Below, piece by piece: positions 46,078 to 54,746 of a stretch of 64,000 nucleotides of DNA. A program made the position numbers and the translations under genes. Source of the stretch: Jiella mangrovi. Lineage in GTDB: Bacteria; Pseudomonadota; Alphaproteobacteria; Rhizobiales; Rhizobiaceae. The notes under the pieces are model-generated. The model was given only the letters and a program-made list of their open reading frames with translations, was not told the origin of the DNA and did no database searches. Numbering within the stretch: the first letter of the stretch is position 1; each line of letters begins with the position of its first letter. The DNA is taken from the NCBI RefSeq assembly GCF_017815135.1, contig NZ_JAGJCF010000015.1, positions 81,022-145,021 on the forward strand. Reading direction: 5' to 3'.

Positions 46078-48426
46078 TCAGCCGGCAATGCGGGAGAAAT
46101 CCGCAACCTTGCCGCAGGCAGAGCGGATGCGGGCGAGGAGGGCCAGGCGGTTGGCCCGCACCTTCTCGTCATCGGCATTGACCAGCACGGTCTCGAAGAA
46201 GGCGTCGACCGGCAGGCGGAGCTTGGCAAGAGCCGCCATCGCCTGTTCGTAATTCGCGGTCTCGAGCGCATCGGCGAGCTCGATCTCGGCCCGGTCGACG
46301 GCGGCGGCGAGCAGCTTTTCCTCCTGTTCGGTAAGGATCGAAAGATCGACCGTCTCGGCGATCGCCGTGCCCTTCTTCTCCTCGGCGGCAAGGATGTTCG
46401 CCGCCCGGCGATACCCGGCGAGGAGATTGGCGCCGTCTTCCGTGGCGAGAAAGGCGCCGAGCGCCTCGACCCTGCGGGTCACGTCGAGGAGATCGTCGTT
46501 AGGAGACTGGCTGATCTCCCCCCTCGTGGGGGAGATGGGCGGCAGCCCAGAGGGAGGCGTGCCGGGCGCCGCGTCTTGAGGGGTTGGCGCCGAGGCACCC
46601 CCCTCTGCCTTGCCGGGCATCTCCCCCACAAGGGGGGAGATCGCAGCGTCGGCGCCGCCGGAAAGAACGGCATCGACGAGATCGTGGCGGGCGCCGGAAT
46701 CGCGCAGCTGCACCTTCAGACGGTCGTGGAAGAAGGCGAGGAGGTCGCCCGCCGGCGTCATCGAGCCGAGCCGCAGCGTCAGCGCGTTTTCCAGGACGAT
46801 GCGGATCACGCCCAGCGCCGCGCGTCTGAGAGCATAGGGATCCTTCGAACCCGTCGGCTTCTCGTCGATCGCCCAGAAGCCGACCAGCATGTCGAGCTTG
46901 TCAGCGAGCGCCACGCAGATCGCCACCGGATCGGTCGGCACCTGATCGCCGGGGCCGAGCGGCTTGTAATGCTCCTCGATCGCGGCCTGGACGGAGGGAT
47001 GCTCGCCCTGCAGCGCGGCGTAATAGCGGCCCATCAGACCCTGCAGCTCGGGAAACTCGCCGACGGCCTCGGTGGTGAGGTCCGCCTTGGCGAGGAGCGC
47101 TGCGCGGCGCACCTGCCGCTTGAACTCGGCCGTCGCGATCTCGGATCGCTCGGCATCCTCGCCGTCGATCCGGACCTTGACCTGATCGCCGATCGCGCCG
47201 GCGATCGTCTCGGCGAGCGCCGCGATCCGCTCCACCCGCTCGCTTTGGCTGCCGAGCCTGGCGTGGAAGGTCACGCCCAGGGCGTCGAGCTTGGCCATGC
47301 GCTGGTCGAGCGGTTTTGAAAGGTCGAGGCCGAGCTTGTCGGCCGCCGGCTTCAGTGCCTCCAGATCCGGCAGGTCGGCCTGATCGGTCTGCCAGAAATA
47401 CAGGGCGTCCGAGAGGCGCGCGCGCACGACCTTGCCGTTGCCGCGGGCGATGTCCGCGCCGCCGTCGCTTGCGGCGATGTTGGAGACGAGCAGGAAATCG
47501 TTGGAAAGGGTGGAGCTCTGGTCGCCCCCCGTCGGCCCGCTTTGGGGCCGCGCGACGAAGCACTTCTGGTTGGCCTTGATGGTGAGCTGGATCACCTCGG
47601 GCGGGATCTGCAGGAACTCTTCCTCGAAGGAGCCCATCAGCGTCACCGGCCACTCGACGAGGCCGGACACTTCCTCCAGCAGCGCCTCGTCCGGCACGAC
47701 CTCGAGACCTCTCGCAAAGGCGAGGTTTTCCGCATCGTGACGGATGATGTCCTTGCGGCGCTCGGCATCGAGAACGACGAAGGCCTTTTCCAGGCTCGCC
47801 GCATAGTCGTCGAAGCGGCGCACCTTGATCGGGTCGGGCGCATGAAAGCGGTGGCCGGCCGTCAGGTTCGACGCCTTGATGCCGCCGACCTCGAAATCGA
47901 CGACGACCGGCTCTTCGGTCTCCGGGCCGAAGGTGCACAGGATCGACTGCAAGGGGCGCACCCAGCGCAGCGAGCCGGGCTCAGCCGAGGCCGGGCCCCA
48001 GCGCATCGATTTCGGCCACGGGAAGTCGCGGATGATCCCCGGCATCGCCTCGGCGACGATCTCTTCGGCCGCGCGGCCGGGCTTGTTGATCCGGGCGACG
48101 TAGAATTCGCCCTTCTTCGGGTCCGACTGGACGCTGGCCTCGTCGATCGAGGACAGCCCCGCACCGCGCAGAAACCCCTGGATCGCCTTGTCCGGGGCGT
48201 CGGTGCGCGGGCCTTTGCGCTCCTCGACGACGTCCCTTGACCGGGCGTCGACGCCTCGGATGTCGAGCGTCAGCCGGCGCGGCGTCCAGTATTCCCGCGC
48301 GCCCTCATAGGTCAGGCCCGCCTCGACGAGCGCGTCCGTGACGAGCTTTTTCAGGTCCCCCGCCGCCTTGCGCTGCATGCGGGCAGGGATTTCCTCGGAG
48401 CGAAGTTCGAGCAGAAGGTCTGGCAT
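46078..48426 (-). CDS. glyS: Glycyl-tRNA synthetase beta subunit with in-frame repeat insertion
   Basis: Beta chain of the alpha2-beta2 glycyl-tRNA synthetase; binds tRNA(Gly) and is needed for aminoacylation with GlyQ (not in window). 782 aa, against about 690 in E. coli. N-terminus [54 protein letters not shown] and the C-terminal DALR-like anticodon domain (from about 640) are typical. Residues 596-638 are encoded by two copies of a palindromic repeat (46513-46641, exactly 43 codons; text [15 protein letters not shown]...PTRGEI). The start is ATG 48426; the open frame to 48672 runs through repeats and poly-C and is not coding. Confidence 0.94.
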   Translation of the reverse strand: MPDLLLELRSEEIPARMQRKAAGDLKKLVTDALVEAGLTYEGAREYWTPRRLTLDIRGVDARSRDVVEERKGPRTDAPDKAIQGFLRGAGLSSIDEASVQSDPKKGEFYVARINKPGRAAEEIVAEAMPGIIRDFPWPKSMRWGPASAEPGSLRWVRPLQSILCTFGPETEEPVVVDFEVGGIKASNLTAGHRFHAPDPIKVRRFDDYAASLEKAFVVLDAERRKDIIRHDAENLAFARGLEVVPDEALLEEVSGLVEWPVTLMGSFEEEFLQIPPEVIQLTIKANQKCFVARPQSGPTGGDQSSTLSNDFLLVSNIAASDGGADIARGNGKVVRARLSDALYFWQTDQADLPDLEALKPAADKLGLDLSKPLDQRMAKLDALGVTFHARLGSQSERVERIAALAETIAGAIGDQVKVRIDGEDAERSEIATAEFKRQVRRAALLAKADLTTEAVGEFPELQGLMGRYYAALQGEHPSVQAAIEEHYKPLGPGDQVPTDPVAICVALADKLDMLVGFWAIDEKPTGSKDPYALRRAALGVIRIVLENALTLRLGSMTPAGDLLAFFHDRLKVQLRDSGARHDLVDAVLSGGADAAISPLVGEMPGKAEGGASAPTPQDAAPGTPPSGLPPISPTRGEISQSPNDDLLDVTRRVEALGAFLATEDGANLLAGYRRAANILAAEEKKGTAIAETVDLSILTEQEEKLLAAAVDRAEIELADALETANYEQAMAALAKLRLPVDAFFETVLVNADDEKVRANRLALLARIRSACGKVADFSRIAG
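46513..46641. repeat. Pair of family A palindromic elements inside glyS
   Basis: Copy A1 (46513-46563) begins GATCTCCCCCCTCGTGGGGG and copy A2 (46595-46641) is its inverse, ending CCACAAGGGGGGAGATC, with a 31-bp spacer. The same element occurs as A3/A4 at 54348-54531. Each copy contains a hairpin (CTCCCCC/GGGGGAG) and a GC-rich tail ending in GTGC. The total is 129 bp, a multiple of three, and open in the glyS frame. Type resembles the RIME-like intergenic elements of rhizobia. Confidence 0.85.
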
Positions 48427-48440
48427 GGTCTCGACGGTCC

Positions 48441-48491
48441 TCACCCTCCCCTCGATGGGGAGGGTCGGCGCGTCAGCGCCGGGGTGGGGTG
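48441..48491. repeat. Family C palindromic element, copy 1
   Basis: ACCCTCCCC and GGGGAGGGT form a hairpin, followed by a second stem (GGCGC/GCGCC) and GGGGTGGGGT. It starts 14 bp upstream of the glyS ATG, so the AGGA of the glyS ribosome binding site lies at the edge of the repeat. Confidence 0.7.
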
Positions 48492-48493
48492 AA

Positions 48494-48597
48494 GCGGTGC
48501 CGCCGCGGGGCCCCCCCCCCCCCACGCCGCCCCCCCCCCCCCCCCCGGGGGGGGGGGGGGGGGGCGGGGGGGGGGGGGGGCGACGCGGTGCCGCCGC
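48494..48597. other. Poly-C/poly-G block flanked by 13-bp direct repeats
   Basis: C13, then ACGCCG, C17, G18, one C and G15 lie between two copies of GCGGTGCCGCCGC (48494-48506 and 48585-48597). The C17-G18 junction is a perfect palindrome. Removing one 91-bp unit would restore a continuous repeat element joining the copies at 48441 and 48600. This looks more like an assembly or sequencing artefact than real sequence. Confidence 0.8.
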
Positions 48598-48599
48598 TG

Positions 48600-48648
48600 C
48601 CCCCACCCGCTGCTTCGCAGCGACCTCCCCACGCGGGGGAGGTGGGGC
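48600..48648. repeat. Family C palindromic element, copy 2 (inverted)
   Basis: ACCTCCCC and GGGGAGGT form a hairpin around ACGCGG, preceded by GCTGC/GCAGC. The orientation is opposite to copy 1, so with the block between them it makes a long imperfect palindrome downstream of the DUF559 gene. Confidence 0.65.
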
Positions 48649-48740
48649 GGAGCGTCGGCCGCCGCGCATCATGTGCCGCCGCTCTTCGGACAGGCCAAGG
48701 GTCGTGTCAAGGATGCGGCGATGCTTTGAATCTTGCGGCG

Positions 48741-49118
48741 TCAGCCTTTGCGCAACATGCTTCGCCGCTCCTCGACCGCGGCAAAGATCGTGTCCAGAAC
48801 GGCATTCAGTTCAAATCGAACGTCGTCGTTCCAGAAGCGCAGAACGCGGTAGCCCTCGGATTCGAGCCACCGATCTCTCTCGAGATCCGCCTTTGTGTGA
48901 GCCGGATGCCCGTGCTGCGCGCCATCGATCTCGATGACCAGTTTCAAACGATGTGAGGCGAAATCGACGATATAGGGTCCGAGCGGGACCTGACGGCGGA
49001 AATGCGTCCCGTCGACCGGTGTCTTCTCCATATGTCGCCAGAGTTTTCGCTCCCAGTCCGTCTGAGTGGCCCGCAACTGGTTGGCCTTCAGACGCTTGAA
49101 CTTTTCGATCCCCGCCAT
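48741..49118 (-). CDS. DUF559 endonuclease-like protein
   Basis: 125-aa protein of the DUF559 family, a restriction-endonuclease-like fold related to Vsr. Seen: [40 protein letters not shown] (with the PYIVDF metal-site Asp) and [10 protein letters not shown]...[20 protein letters not shown]. The E-x-D and Q-H positions are those expected at the active site. Its biological role is unknown. The start ATG at 49118 follows nine G residues and lacks a normal ribosome binding site. Family C repeats begin 93 bp downstream. Confidence 0.88.
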   Translation of the reverse strand: MAGIEKFKRLKANQLRATQTDWERKLWRHMEKTPVDGTHFRRQVPLGPYIVDFASHRLKLVIEIDGAQHGHPAHTKADLERDRWLESEGYRVLRFWNDDVRFELNAVLDTIFAAVEERRSMLRKG

Positions 49119-49138
49119 CCCCCCCCCAGCATACGGCC

Positions 49139-49687
49139 TCAACTCGGCAGCGCAAGATGGCGTTCCTCGCTCGTCAGCGCGCGCCGAAACGCCTCAACCT
49201 CCATTGTCGAGCAAAGCCGATATTTCCGGCGGGGAAACGCTTCGTAGAAAGCCGCAAGCCCTGGCGCCGAATGGCGGGGAAAGGTCCAGACCCATTTGAG
49301 GAAATCGGGGTCGAGGCGCTCGGGGCAGCCGGCCGCCATGTCCGGCCGGACCCGTCCGTATCCGAGTGCGATCCGCTTCAAGACACGGCGCATGCACAGG
49401 GAGCGGGGCAGGTCGAGATAGATGAGCGTGTCGGCCTTTTCACCGCGCAGTGCCATGGTGCGGGAATTGTTGCCGTCGAAGACCCAGCCGTTGCTGCCGA
49501 TCGCCTCGGTGACGAGGGCGGGAAGCTCGCCGCTGTCGCGGGCCGTCCAGCCCGGCTTCCAGTAGATCTGGTCAATATGGATGACCCTGAGGCCGAGGCG
49601 CGCGCCGATCTGCTGCGCGAGCGTGGACTTGCCGCTTCCGGGGCTGCCGACGATCATCACGTTGCGGCCGATCTCGGCGCTTTTCAC
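49139..49687 (-). CDS. P-loop adenylate kinase-like protein (FlaR/topology-modulation type)
   Basis: 182-aa nucleoside-kinase-like ATPase: Walker A is IVGSPGSGKSTLAQQ, followed by HIDQIYWKPGW and the lid-type WVFDGNNSRTMALR; LIYLDLPRSLCMRRVLKR is the Walker B/Arg region. Proteins like this are annotated 'DNA topology modulation protein FlaR' or AAA family; substrate unknown. The GTG at 49687 is chosen for GGGAGGTGGGAAG just upstream. The DUF559 ATG lies 20 bp after its stop. Confidence 0.82.
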   Translation of the reverse strand: MKSAEIGRNVMIVGSPGSGKSTLAQQIGARLGLRVIHIDQIYWKPGWTARDSGELPALVTEAIGSNGWVFDGNNSRTMALRGEKADTLIYLDLPRSLCMRRVLKRIALGYGRVRPDMAAGCPERLDPDFLKWVWTFPRHSAPGLAAFYEAFPRRKYRLCSTMEVEAFRRALTSEERHLALPS

Positions 49688-49792
49688 GCTTCCCACCTCC
49701 CGACCGTCGAACGCGTCCACTGCATCCAAGCGCGCGGCGGCGGGGCGGTCAAGCCGCCATCGCCGTCCGCTCGGGAGGAGACAGTCTGTGCC

Positions 49793-50686
49793 TCAGATGT
49801 CGCCCGAGAAGGTGTCGCAGGCGCGGACCTCGCCGCTGTCATAGCCGGTCCGGAACCATTTCTGCCGCTGGGCCGAGGTGCCGTGGGTGAATGAGTCCGG
49901 CACGACCGTGCCCTGGCTCTTTCTTTGCAGCGTGTCGTCGCCGATCTGGCCGGCGGCGTTCAGCGCCTCGTCGATGTCGCCCGGCTCGACGATGCCGTCG
50001 CCCTTGGCGTCATGGGCCCAGATGCCGGCATAGCAGTCGGCCTGCAGTTCGACGCGCACCGACATGGCGTTGCCTTCGGCCGCCGACATGTTCTGGCGCG
50101 CCTCGTTGTATTTCGGCAGGACGCCGGTGATGTTCTGGATGTGATGGCCGACCTCGTGGGCGATCACATAGGCCTGGGCGAAATCGCCCGGCGCGCCGAG
50201 CTGGTCTTTCAGCTGCCGGAAGAAGGTGAGGTCGAGATAGAGCTTCCGGTCGTTCGGGCAGTAGAACGGACCGGTCGCCGCGCCGGCGATGCCGCAGGCC
50301 GAGCGCACCTGGTCGTCGAAGAGGACGAGGGTGGGCTTGGGATAGGTCTCGCCCGCCGCCTCAAAACGCCGGCCCCATGTGTCTTCGGTCTCGGCCAGCA
50401 CCGTCGCGACGAAGTCGTCGGTCTTGTCCGCCGTGCCCGAAACGCCGGGGCCCTGCTGCTGGGTCGTCTGGTAGTTTCCGCCGCTGCCGCCATCGGCCAT
50501 ACCCAGAAGCGCCAGGGGGTTGATGCCGAAGCCGAGCCACAGGACGAGGGCGATGATGATGAGGCCGATGCCGCCACCGCCGCCGGCGCGGATCGGAATG
50601 CGCATTCCGCCGCCGCCGCCGCCGAACCCGCCGCCGCCGCGCCGGTCCTCGATGTTGCTCGACTGTCGCCGCCCTTGCCACCGCAT
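49793..50686 (-). CDS. Neutral zinc metallopeptidase, YpfJ family
   Basis: 297-aa membrane-anchored protein with the zinc motif HEVGHH in AYVIAHEVGHHIQN. The N-terminus is Arg/Gly-rich (RRGGGGFGGGGGGMRIPIRA), followed by one membrane span (IGLIIIALVLWLGFGINPLA, about 40-60) and an extracytoplasmic peptidase domain; the chain ends RACDTFSGDI. GGAG lies 8 bp before the ATG. The family is widespread, with little functional data; envelope protein turnover is a reasonable guess. It is divergent from the YadG-type gene. Confidence 0.9.
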   Translation of the reverse strand: MRWQGRRQSSNIEDRRGGGGFGGGGGGMRIPIRAGGGGGIGLIIIALVLWLGFGINPLALLGMADGGSGGNYQTTQQQGPGVSGTADKTDDFVATVLAETEDTWGRRFEAAGETYPKPTLVLFDDQVRSACGIAGAATGPFYCPNDRKLYLDLTFFRQLKDQLGAPGDFAQAYVIAHEVGHHIQNITGVLPKYNEARQNMSAAEGNAMSVRVELQADCYAGIWAHDAKGDGIVEPGDIDEALNAAGQIGDDTLQRKSQGTVVPDSFTHGTSAQRQKWFRTGYDSGEVRACDTFSGDI

Positions 50687-51045
50687 GTGTCGTTCTCCGA
50701 ATGATGCCGGCGTCGCGTCGGGCGTCGCGGCGAAGATGTCCCTGTTCCGGCGCAGATAGAGCGCGCCGTCGAGAATTTGTCCTCCGCCGGCTCGAAAAGA
50801 TCGTTCCCGGCGATTTTCGCTGCAGAAGATGGCGGCCGGTCTGCTGGTTCGAAGTCTGCTGACGCCAAAACTCCGATCCCTTGCGGCTTGATCGGATGCA
50901 GCGGGGAATTCTGCCATGCACGCTGACGGCGTGATCCGGTTGGAAACGGTCCGGCCACTTTCCCCAAGGGCTGCGCCACCTATGTGGCGGTTGGCCATCG
51001 CCGGGGGCTGCCCGGCCCGAAACAGCCTCCCGGTTCATCATCAAA
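50687..51045. other. Divergent intergenic gap, no gene seen
   Basis: Upstream region of the YpfJ-type gene (minus) and the ABC ATPase gene (plus). Overlapping open frames run through it on both strands, as usual at this GC content, without ribosome binding sites or family features. No clear promoter boxes or strong hairpins. Confidence 0.45.
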
Positions 51046-51990
51046 ATGCCTTCACCCGACCACGCATCACCGATCCTGACCGTCGCCGGGGTTTCCAAGA
51101 CCTATGAGGGCGGCTTCCAGGCGCTGAAGACGATCGACCTGAAGATCGCGCGCGGCGAGATCTTCGCCCTTCTCGGCCCCAACGGCGCCGGCAAGACGAC
51201 GCTGATCTCGATCATCTGCGGCATCGTCAATCGCTCGTCCGGCACGGTAACGGTCGACGGCCGCGACATCGACAAGGACTACCGGGTCGTGCGCTCGATG
51301 ATCGGGCTGGTGCCGCAGGAACTGACCACCGACGCCTTCGAGAGCGTCTTCGACACGGTCTCCTTCTCGCGTGGCCTGTTCGGTAAGAAGAAGGACCCCG
51401 CCCATATCGAGAAGGTGCTGCGCGACCTGTCGCTCTGGGACAAGCGCGACAATAAGATCATGACGCTGTCGGGCGGCATGAAACGCCGGGTGATGATCGC
51501 CAAGGCGCTCTCCCACGAGCCGCAACTGCTCTTTCTCGACGAGCCCACGGCCGGCGTCGACGTGGCGCTGCGCCGCGACATGTGGGAGGTGGTGCGCAAG
51601 CTCAGCGAGGCCGGCGTCACCATCATCCTGACCACCCATTATATCGAGGAAGCCGAGATGATGGCCGACAGGATCGGCGTCATCTCCAGGGGCCAACTCA
51701 TCCTCGTCGAGGACAAGACGGAATTGATGCGCAAGCTCGGCCACAAGGAGCTGACGCTGCATCTGATGGAGCCGCTTGCTGCGCTGCCCGAGGGCTTTTC
51801 CGACTATGACCTCTCACTGTCGGACGACGGGGCGATGCTGACCTATTCCTACGACACCAAGGCCGAACGAACGGGCATCGCCTCCCTGATCCGCCGACTT
51901 GCCGAAGATGGCATCCGCTTTCGCGACCTTTCCACCAAACAGTCGACGCTGGAGGAAATCTTCGTCAATCTGGTGGAGGACCGGTCATGA
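51046..51990 (+). CDS. ABC-2 type exporter ATP-binding protein (YadG-like)
   Basis: 314-aa ABC ATPase: Walker [14 protein letters not shown] (42-54), signature [13 protein letters not shown], Walker [13 protein letters not shown] and H-loop [15 protein letters not shown]. The C-terminal extension (about 240-314) resembles the DrrA/YadG regulatory domain. It pairs with the next gene, whose ATG overlaps its stop by 4 bp. Substrate unknown; relatives export drugs or envelope components. No good ribosome binding site precedes the ATG. Confidence 0.93.
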   Translation: MPSPDHASPILTVAGVSKTYEGGFQALKTIDLKIARGEIFALLGPNGAGKTTLISIICGIVNRSSGTVTVDGRDIDKDYRVVRSMIGLVPQELTTDAFESVFDTVSFSRGLFGKKKDPAHIEKVLRDLSLWDKRDNKIMTLSGGMKRRVMIAKALSHEPQLLFLDEPTAGVDVALRRDMWEVVRKLSEAGVTIILTTHYIEEAEMMADRIGVISRGQLILVEDKTELMRKLGHKELTLHLMEPLAALPEGFSDYDLSLSDDGAMLTYSYDTKAERTGIASLIRRLAEDGIRFRDLSTKQSTLEEIFVNLVEDRS

Positions 51991-52748
51991 ACCTCACCGC
52001 CGTATCCGCCATCTACAAGTTCGAGATGGCCCGCACCTTCCGCACCATCATGCAGAGCGTGATCTCGCCGGTGATCTCGACGTCGCTCTATTTCGTCGTC
52101 TTCGGCGCGGCCATCGGCTCGCGCATCCAGGAGGTCGACGGTGTGTCCTACGGCGCCTTCATCGTGCCCGGCCTGATCATGCTGTCGCTTTTGCAGCAGA
52201 GCCTGACCAACGCCGCCTTCGGGATCTATTTCCCGAAATTCACCGGCACGATCTACGAGCTCCTATCGGCGCCGATCTCGCCCTTCGAGATCGTTCTCGG
52301 CTATGTCGGGGCGGCGGCGACGAAGTCGATCGCGCTCGGGCTGATCATCCTCCTCACCGCCTCGCTCTTCGTCGATCTGAGGATCGAGCACCCGGTCTGG
52401 ATGGTTCTGTTTCTCGTTCTGACCGCCGTCACCTTCGCCATGTTCGGCTTCATCATCGGCATCTGGGCCGACGGTTTCGAGAAGCTGCAGATCGTGCCGC
52501 TTCTGATCGTCACGCCGCTCGCCTTTCTCGGCGGCAGCTTCTACTCGATCAAGATGCTGCCGGAGTTCTGGCAGGACGTCAGCCTCGTCAATCCGGTGGT
52601 GTATCTCATCAGCGGGTTTCGCTGGGCCTTCTATGGCTCGTCGGACGTCTCGATCGGCGTCAGTCTGGGCATGACGCTGGTGTTTCTGGCGGCAACGCTT
52701 GCGGCGGTGACCTATATCTTCAAGACAGGCTGGCGGCTGAAAAGCTAG
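51987..52748 (+). CDS. ABC-2 type exporter permease (YadH-like)
   Basis: 253-aa inner-membrane protein with six hydrophobic segments, matching the ABC2_membrane family: [60 protein letters not shown] and [20 protein letters not shown]. It begins in the ATGA overlap with the ATPase gene, so the two are translated together and form a half-size exporter (2 ATPase + 2 permease). Ends 90 bp before gnd. Confidence 0.93.
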   Translation: MNLTAVSAIYKFEMARTFRTIMQSVISPVISTSLYFVVFGAAIGSRIQEVDGVSYGAFIVPGLIMLSLLQQSLTNAAFGIYFPKFTGTIYELLSAPISPFEIVLGYVGAAATKSIALGLIILLTASLFVDLRIEHPVWMVLFLVLTAVTFAMFGFIIGIWADGFEKLQIVPLLIVTPLAFLGGSFYSIKMLPEFWQDVSLVNPVVYLISGFRWAFYGSSDVSIGVSLGMTLVFLAATLAAVTYIFKTGWRLKS

Positions 52749-52838
52749 AGAGCGGCCGCCACGACGAGATTTCGTCCCTGCGCGAGCGCGCCGCAGGGGC
52801 CTTCACGAAGCGGCCGTCATCGGCCAAGGAGACGAAGA

Positions 52839-54266
52839 ATGGCAGATGCGAAAGCCGATATCGGCGTGATCGGAATGGGCACGATGGGCGCAAATCTTGC
52901 CCTCAACATCGCCGAAAAGGGCTTCAAGGTGGCCGTGCAGAACCGCACGGCGGAAAAGGCCTTCGCGGTGAAGGATGACAATCCCGAGCTTGCCGACAAC
53001 ATCTTTCCTGCCGAGTCTCTGGAGGACTTCGTCAAGAGCCTGAAGACCCCGCGCGTCGCGATCTTCATGGTGCCGGCCGGCAAGCCGGTCGACGACGAGA
53101 TGGAGAAGATCCGCCCGCTGCTCGAAGAGGGCGACGTGATGGTCGATGCCGGCAATGCCGACTTCAACGACACCGTCCGCCGCTCGCAGGCGGTCGAGGG
53201 AACCGGCCTCAAATTCATCGGCATGGGCGTGTCCGGAGGCGAGCTCGGCGCGCGGCACGGCCCGTCGATCATGGTCGGCGGCGCGAAGGATTCCTATCCG
53301 CTGATCGAGCCGGTGCTGACCAAGATCGCGGCGAAATACAAGGACGAGCCCTGCGTCGCCTGGCTCGGGCCGGATGGCGCGGGCCATTTCGTCAAGACCA
53401 TCCACAACGGCATCGAATATGCCGACATGCAGATGATCGCCGAGATCTACGGCATCATGCGCGACGGGCTGAAGCTCGAGCCGTCGAAGATGGCCGAGAT
53501 CTTCCGCGACTGGAACACGCGGGAACTCGCCTCCTACCTCATCGAGATCACCGCGGTGAATCTCGACGAGATCGATCCGAAGACCGACAAGCCGATGGTC
53601 GAGGTCATCGTCGACGAGGCCGGCCAGAAGGGCACCGGGCGCTGGGCGGTGATCGAGGCCGAAAAGCTCGGCGTCGGCGCGACGACGCTGGAAGCGGCCG
53701 TCGCCGCGCGCGGCCTCTCCTCGCGCCGGGCCGAGCGGGCCGATGCGGCCAAGCTCTATGACAAGGTGGAGGCCGGCCAGCCGCAGTTCTTCGCCGACGA
53801 GCCGGGCCTGTCGGAGCTGGAATCGGCGCTGGTGACGGCGAAGATCATCGCCTATGCCCAGGGCTATGCCGCGATGGCCGCGGCCTCGGACGAGAATTCA
53901 TGGAACCTGCCACTCGGGACGATCGCCGAGATCTGGCGCGCCGGCTGCATCATCCGCTCGCACTTCCTCGACGACATCGCCAAGGCCTACGACAAGGGCC
54001 ACACGGTGGTGAACATCCTGCAGTCGCCGGATTTCGTCGGCCGCGTCGCCAAGGGCCAGTCGGCGCTGCGCCGGGTGGTGGCCAAGGCTTCGCTGGCGGG
54101 CATCCCGGTGCCGGCGCTCTCGGCCGCGCTCGCCTATTTCGACGATTATCGCCGGGAGAGAGGCACCGCCAACCTCATCCAGGCCCAGCGCGACCTCTTC
54201 GGCGCCCACACCTTCCACCGCTTCGATACGGACGGCGCGGTGCATCACAAGTGGCCGGCGGTGTGA
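52839..54266 (+). CDS. gnd: 6-phosphogluconate dehydrogenase, NADP-dependent, decarboxylating
   Basis: 475-aa homodimeric enzyme of the oxidative pentose phosphate pathway: 6-phosphogluconate + NADP to ribulose-5-phosphate + CO2. The N-terminal dinucleotide motif GVIGMGTMGANLALN (9-23) and the NADP-type NRT after strand 2 (VQNRTAEK) are seen; the substrate motif GVSGGELGARHGPSIMVGG and the catalytic Lys in FVKTIHNGIEYADMQ are intact, and the C-terminal end RFDTDGAVHHKWPAV is of the dimer-arm type. GGAGACG precedes the ATG. It converges on the ABC permease gene across a repeat-packed gap. Confidence 0.97.
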   Translation: MADAKADIGVIGMGTMGANLALNIAEKGFKVAVQNRTAEKAFAVKDDNPELADNIFPAESLEDFVKSLKTPRVAIFMVPAGKPVDDEMEKIRPLLEEGDVMVDAGNADFNDTVRRSQAVEGTGLKFIGMGVSGGELGARHGPSIMVGGAKDSYPLIEPVLTKIAAKYKDEPCVAWLGPDGAGHFVKTIHNGIEYADMQMIAEIYGIMRDGLKLEPSKMAEIFRDWNTRELASYLIEITAVNLDEIDPKTDKPMVEVIVDEAGQKGTGRWAVIEAEKLGVGATTLEAAVAARGLSSRRAERADAAKLYDKVEAGQPQFFADEPGLSELESALVTAKIIAYAQGYAAMAAASDENSWNLPLGTIAEIWRAGCIIRSHFLDDIAKAYDKGHTVVNILQSPDFVGRVAKGQSALRRVVAKASLAGIPVPALSAALAYFDDYRRERGTANLIQAQRDLFGAHTFHRFDTDGAVHHKWPAV

Positions 54267-54347
54267 GGCTGGCGTCTCGAGCGGTTGTCCGCTGGTCAGG
54301 GGACATCGCTGTCGCGCTCGTGGGCTTTTTGCTCTGGCCGCGCCGAG

Positions 54348-54393
54348 GCACCCCCCTCTGCCTGCCGGCATCTCCCCCACAAGGGGGGAGATC
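54348..54393. repeat. Family A palindromic element, copy A3
   Basis: Starts GCACCCCCCTCTGCCTGCCG and ends in GGGGGGAGATC, with CTCCCCC/GGGGGAG hairpin arms. The preceding CGCCGAG matches the bases before copy A2 in glyS. Confidence 0.85.
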
Positions 54394-54483
54394 GGCTGGG
54401 GGTGGTGTCGCGGCTCCTATCGATCGTTTTGATCGACGCAATTCCCCGCCATCAAAAGGCGGGAGACCCGTCGAGGCAGCATC

Positions 54484-54531
54484 GATCTCCCCCCTTGTGG
54501 GGGAGATGTCCGGCAGGACAGAGGGGGGTGC
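54484..54531. repeat. Family A palindromic element, copy A4 (inverted to A3)
   Basis: Near-perfect reverse complement of A3 (GATCTCCCCCCTTGTGGGGG to AGAGGGGGGTGC), 90 bp away, so A3 and A4 can fold together into a long stem. Confidence 0.85.
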
Positions 54532-54570
54532 GGCGCGGCGGATCGGATCAGGGCAATGGCGCCCGCCATT

Positions 54571-54615
54571 CCCTCGCCCTTCGAGGCGAGCTTTGCTCGC
54601 ACCTCAGGATGAGGG
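54571..54615. repeat. Family B palindromic element, copy B1
   Basis: CCCTCGCCCTTCGAGGCGAG followed by CTTTGCTCGC and ACCTCAGGATGAGGG. The 'CATCCTGAGGTG...CTCGAAGGGCGAGGG' type is widespread in Hyphomicrobiales and Caulobacterales intergenic DNA. Confidence 0.8.
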
Positions 54616-54676
54616 AACGGGGAACCGCCGCGCCCCTTGGCGACGGGAGCCAGAGCCGCTCCCCAGCGCTTCCATG

Positions 54677-54723
54677 CCCCTCACCCTGAGGTGCTCGCGA
54701 AGCGAGCCTCGAAGGGCGAGGGG
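54677..54723. repeat. Family B palindromic element, copy B2 (inverted to B1)
   Basis: CCCCTCACCCTGAGGTGCTC through GCCTCGAAGGGCGAGGGG; reverse complement of B1 with a few changes. It ends 24 bp before the ABC permease stop. Confidence 0.8.
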
Positions 54724-54746
54724 CACCCCACCGGCTTCCATGCTCC

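Noticed and set aside
48427..48672. Upstream extension of glyS through poly-Pro/poly-Gly codons
   Set aside because: The frame only stays open through repeats and homopolymers; GlyS starts with [12 protein letters not shown] at 48426.
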